The position numbers and the translations under genes were made by a program. DNA of 64,000 nucleotides from Larkinella punicea (GTDB taxonomy: Bacteria; Bacteroidota; Bacteroidia; Cytophagales; Spirosomataceae): assembly GCF_003334855.1 (NCBI RefSeq), contig NZ_QOWE01000010.1, forward strand, positions 62,001 through 126,000, read 5' to 3'. Shown piece after piece: positions 61,198 through 64,000 of this stretch. Positions within the stretch are counted from its first letter, which is position 1. Each line of letters starts with the position of its first letter. A model generated the notes under the pieces. The model ran no database searches and was not told where the DNA came from. It saw only the letters and a program-made list of their open reading frames with translations.

Positions 61198-62133
61198 ATG
61201 AGTCGCGTCATACTGGAAAATGAGAATGAATACCGGGTAACGGCTTTTGCCGGATCGTTCGCCGTTTGTGCCCTCCTTTTTTTCCTGCTGCTGTACATCC
61301 GGTTGTGGCAGTCGGTTCCGGATCCCCCGCCGATCGAATACGTGGAGGTGAACTTCGGGACCGACCTGGTGGGCAGTGGCAACATTCAGACGTATAACAA
61401 AGCCAACGATTCTAAAAATAAGGAGGAAGTTAAAAAGGAAGAGGACAAACCGAATCCGAAAGTGACGACCACCTCGCGCGTGGAGAAAACACCGGTTTCG
61501 CCCGTTCCCAAGATTGTGGACGCCAAACCGAGTAAAGTGGTTACTGAAAAACCGGACATCGCCAGCAAGATTGAAAGCCCGGTGACGGTTCCGGAAAAGG
61601 CAGAACCCAAAAAAGTAGAAGCGACCACGCCCAAACCGACGCCCGCGCCACCCAAAGCCGAACCCGTTGCCGAGCCTAAGAAAGTGGATGCGAATGCGTT
61701 ATATAAAAAAGGCTCTTCTGGAGGGTCGAATGGAACGGTAGGAAAAGCATCGGGAACAGGAGGGAATAACAATGGTGACGATGCATCGGGTGTGGGTGAT
61801 AAAGGCAATCCGGATGGGAATATCAACGCCAAGCAATTCTACGGCACACCGGGTGGAACCGGGTCCGGCGTTTCGCTGAATATTGCCGGCTGGCGTTTGG
61901 CCACCAACCGCATTGCCCAGGATAATTCGGGAGAAAGCGGAAAAATCGTTTTCGAAATCAAGGTGGATGACAAAGGTGATGTTACTTTTGTGCGGGTTAA
62001 GGAAACCCGGGTAAGTCCAACCGTGACGGAGTTTTACAAACAACAGGTGTATAAATTGCAACTGGTGCAGAAAGCGTCGGCTGCTCCGCCGATTTCTACG
62101 GGTACTTACACCATTAACATCCGCTCAAACTAG
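61198..62133 (+). CDS. TonB/TolA-like energy-transducing protein
   Basis: 311 aa. One N-terminal membrane helix (TAFAGSFAVCALLFFLLLYI) is followed by a long periplasmic Lys/Pro/Glu-rich spacer (about 65-165) and a Gly/Asn-rich linker. The last about 90 residues (GKIVFEIKVDDKGDVTFVRV to the end) resemble a TonB/TolA C-terminal domain. Such proteins span the periplasm and transmit the proton-motive force from an ExbBD or TolQR motor to outer-membrane partners. No motor genes are adjacent. folC follows six bases after the stop. Confidence 0.82.
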   Translation: MSRVILENENEYRVTAFAGSFAVCALLFFLLLYIRLWQSVPDPPPIEYVEVNFGTDLVGSGNIQTYNKANDSKNKEEVKKEEDKPNPKVTTTSRVEKTPVSPVPKIVDAKPSKVVTEKPDIASKIESPVTVPEKAEPKKVEATTPKPTPAPPKAEPVAEPKKVDANALYKKGSSGGSNGTVGKASGTGGNNNGDDASGVGDKGNPDGNINAKQFYGTPGGTGSGVSLNIAGWRLATNRIAQDNSGESGKIVFEIKVDDKGDVTFVRVKETRVSPTVTEFYKQQVYKLQLVQKASAAPPISTGTYTINIRSN

Positions 62134-62139
62134 TACCGA

Positions 62140-63468
62140 ATGATGTATTCGGAAGCGATTGATTATTTGTATGCGCAGTTGCCAGTCTTTCACCGGATCG
62201 GAGCGAAGGCCCTCAAACCGGGTCTGGACAACATTCTCAAACTCTGCGAATACCTGGGAAACCCTCAGGAAAAATTTCGAACCATTCATGTTGGCGGCAC
62301 GAACGGCAAAGGCAGTTCGTCGCATTTGCTGGCCGCTGTGCTGCAATCGGCGGGTTACAAAACCGGTTTATACACGTCTCCCCATCTCAAATCCTTCACC
62401 GAACGAATCCGCGTCGATGGCTTTCCCATGCCGGATGCGGAGGTGGCTCATTTTGTGGAAACCCACAAGGCGTTTATCGAGGATTTAAAGCCCTCTTTCT
62501 TTGAAGTAACCGTTGGTATGGCTTTCGACTACTTCGCGCGTCAGAACGTCGATTTGGCCGTTGTAGAGGTAGGGTTGGGGGGACGCCTGGATTCTACCAA
62601 CATTATTACCCCGCTGGTGTCGCTCATTACCAACATTGGCTGGGATCATAGCGATATTCTGGGCGATAGTCTTCAGAAGATTGCCTATGAGAAAGCCGGA
62701 ATCATCAAACCGGGTGTTCCGGTGGTCATCAGCGAGTACGATGCCGAAACGTACCCGGTTTTTAAGAACCGGGCTGAGGAATGCGGAAGTGACATTTTGA
62801 TTGGTTCAGATTTCTATAAAGTTACTGATCTGGGGATTCATGCCGATGGCCGGCATTTTTCACTGGAACCTTACGACGGTGGTAAATTCGAGTTATCGCT
62901 AGCCTTATTGGGAACTTATCAACTCAGAAATGTGGCTGGCGTATTGTCGGTCCTGAAGGTCCTGTCTACTCCGTATATTCTTAATAATTCGATAGCTGAA
63001 GAATTTAAGGCAAAGTTATCAGAATCAGCGGTTCAAGCTGGTTTTGCCAAAGTCGTTGAATTGACCGGCTTAAAAGGCCGCTGGCAAATTTTACAACAAA
63101 ATCCCACTGTGATTTGTGATACGGCTCACAATGAACCCGGTATCCTGAGTGTGCTGGAGTCGTTGCAAACGGTTTCATACCAGCAATTGCATCTGGTCGT
63201 GGGGTTTGTGAAAGACAAGGATCTGTCGAAGGTAATTCGTTTGTTTCCGAAAGGAGCGAGGTTCTATTTCTGTCAGCCTGACATTCCCCGGGCGCTGGAT
63301 GCCGAGGTTCTGGCAGAAGCGTTTCGCGCGGAGGGATTTGCGGGTGATGTATTCCCGGATGTGAATCAGGCGCTGGAAGCCGCTAAAAGTCGTGCCAACC
63401 CGGCGGATTGTATCCTGGTGACCGGAAGCACGTATGTTGTTGCAGAATTAAACCAATTGGAAGCGTGA
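62140..63468 (+). CDS. folC: Bifunctional folylpolyglutamate/dihydrofolate synthase
   Basis: 442 aa. Adds glutamate to dihydropteroate and to folates. The P-loop is VGGTNGKGSSSH (residues about 49-60), the Mur-ligase-like core shows YTSPHLKSFTERIRV, VVEVGLGGRLDSTN, NIGWDHSDILG and AYEKAGIIKPGVPVV, and the C-terminal domain starts near LTGLKGRWQ with DTAHNEPG. Two adjacent ATG codons are possible starts. It completes the folate pathway begun by folE, but is not linked to it. The trmB start overlaps the stop. Confidence 0.96.
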   Translation: MMYSEAIDYLYAQLPVFHRIGAKALKPGLDNILKLCEYLGNPQEKFRTIHVGGTNGKGSSSHLLAAVLQSAGYKTGLYTSPHLKSFTERIRVDGFPMPDAEVAHFVETHKAFIEDLKPSFFEVTVGMAFDYFARQNVDLAVVEVGLGGRLDSTNIITPLVSLITNIGWDHSDILGDSLQKIAYEKAGIIKPGVPVVISEYDAETYPVFKNRAEECGSDILIGSDFYKVTDLGIHADGRHFSLEPYDGGKFELSLALLGTYQLRNVAGVLSVLKVLSTPYILNNSIAEEFKAKLSESAVQAGFAKVVELTGLKGRWQILQQNPTVICDTAHNEPGILSVLESLQTVSYQQLHLVVGFVKDKDLSKVIRLFPKGARFYFCQPDIPRALDAEVLAEAFRAEGFAGDVFPDVNQALEAAKSRANPADCILVTGSTYVVAELNQLEA

Positions 63469-64000
63469 GTAGAAAGAAGCTTTCCCGTTTTGAACACAAT
63501 CGCGTCAGTGAGAATGTTCTGGAGCCGGGAAAAGAGTTATTTGACACCATCAAGGGGCATTGGCGGGAACGGTATTTTCGGAATGCCAATCCGATTGTAA
63601 TTGAAATCGGCTGTGGGAGAGGAGAATACACGATTGGGCTGGCCCGGCATTACCCACACCTGAATTTTATCGGCATCGACCGGAAGGGTGACCGGATTGC
63701 GCAGGGGAGTCTGCTGGCGCTGGAAACCGGATTAACCAACGTCGCTTTTTTGCGGACGGATATTTACCGGATTCAGGACTTTTTCGGAAAAGATGAGGTG
63801 AACGAAATCTGGATTACCTTTCCGGATCCGCAACCCCGGGTGAGCCAGTTGAAAAACCGCTCGACGGACGCCCGGTTTTTGAAGTTGTACCGGGAGATAT
63901 TGATCGACGGTGGTTTGCTTCACTTGAAAACCGACCACGACGATTTCTTTGATTTCAGTATTGAGAGTTTGAGTCATAACGGATTTGAGGATTTGGTCTC
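63465..64000 (+). CDS. trmB: tRNA (guanosine(46)-N7)-methyltransferase TrmB, 3' end beyond the window
   Basis: A GTG start at 63465 overlaps the folC stop (GTGA); the frame stays open to the window edge (178 codons). Translation gives KKLSRFEHNRVSENVLEPG, the SAM motif IEIGCGRGEYTIGLA, FIGIDRKGDRIAQG, and the family signature WITFPDPQPR with KTDHDDFFDFS near the end. TrmB makes 7-methylguanosine at position 46 of tRNAs. The C-terminus is missing only because the window ends. Translational coupling to folC is likely. Confidence 0.94.
   Translation, partial: MSRKKLSRFEHNRVSENVLEPGKELFDTIKGHWRERYFRNANPIVIEIGCGRGEYTIGLARHYPHLNFIGIDRKGDRIAQGSLLALETGLTNVAFLRTDIYRIQDFFGKDEVNEIWITFPDPQPRVSQLKNRSTDARFLKLYREILIDGGLLHLKTDHDDFFDFSIESLSHNGFEDLV

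Overview
The window is chromosomal DNA from a member of the Bacteroidota, most likely order Cytophagales (Spirosoma/Larkinella-like); the genus is inference. Support comes from three secreted proteins with type IX secretion (T9SS) C-terminal sorting domains, a short group-1 sigma factor of the Bacteroidota type, promoters of the TTG-N20-TAnnTTTG kind that this sigma recognises, two-component propeller sensors, bacterial GH3, DUF3127 and HU/SPOR proteins, and little use of Shine-Dalgarno sequences. Coding density is high, nearly all genes look intact, and no rRNA, CRISPR array, prophage or complete insertion sequence was seen.

Layout. 1-8.7 kb: a truncated Tat-exported Gfo/Idh/MocA oxidoreductase, an overlapping pterin pair (PTPS-like enzyme and folE), a secreted TIM-barrel sugar isomerase, an AT-rich FtsX/MacB-type permease, a CDF metal transporter, a Nudix hydrolase and a LysE exporter. 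8.8-14.1 kb: surE and a GH3-like enzyme, an acetyltransferase, trhO, a deoxynucleoside kinase and an HMCES/YedK abasic-site protein. 14.4-18.5 kb: one very large hybrid sensor kinase. 18.6-24.1 kb: a phosphatase, three tRNA genes (one Leu, two identical Lys), elbB, a DUF3127 protein with an SSB-like tail, a lipoprotein, a TPR/SH3 protein, an SDR and many palindromic repeats. 24.2-38.6 kb: a CHRD lipoprotein, a gliding-motility-type T9SS protein, rlmD, a dnaB interrupted by a LAGLIDADG intein, phoH, an M43 metalloprotease, an acetyltransferase, comEC, a T9SS surface protein and a 3-hydroxybutyrate-dehydrogenase-like SDR. 38.8-52 kb: yajQ, a TetR regulator with a UbiB-type kinase, dCMP deaminase, ACP phosphodiesterase, holA, a CAT-anticodon tRNA, a START-like protein, lptF/G, rpsO, pnp, rpoD and menD. 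52-64 kb: a TPR lipoprotein, a small conserved protein, an M61 peptidase, then a same-strand envelope run (giant TPR protein, plugless TonB-type barrel, HU/SPOR protein, TonB-like protein) leading into folC and a truncated trmB.

How genes fit together. rpsO, pnp and rpoD form a core gene-expression block, and the sigma factor encoded there matches the promoters visible upstream of all three tRNA loci. The pterin pair shares one start compound and overlaps, suggesting translational coupling. Deoxynucleotide and DNA-repair functions recur (deoxynucleoside kinase, HMCES, dCMP deaminase, holA, dnaB), but not as one operon. The 55-62 kb run looks like a cell-envelope module whose ExbB/ExbD motor genes are not in the window.

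The most noteworthy features are the intein inside the DnaB Walker A motif; a family of long palindromes with TAGGACTT ends and a CCCCTAAAGGGG-type core, one of them nested in another inverted repeat; a second family of AT-rich inverted repeats at gene 3' ends that overlap stop codons; and a case where such repeat DNA encodes the signal peptide of a lipoprotein. No obviously new multi-gene defence or mobile system was found; the best candidates for undescribed biology are the palindrome families and the envelope cluster.
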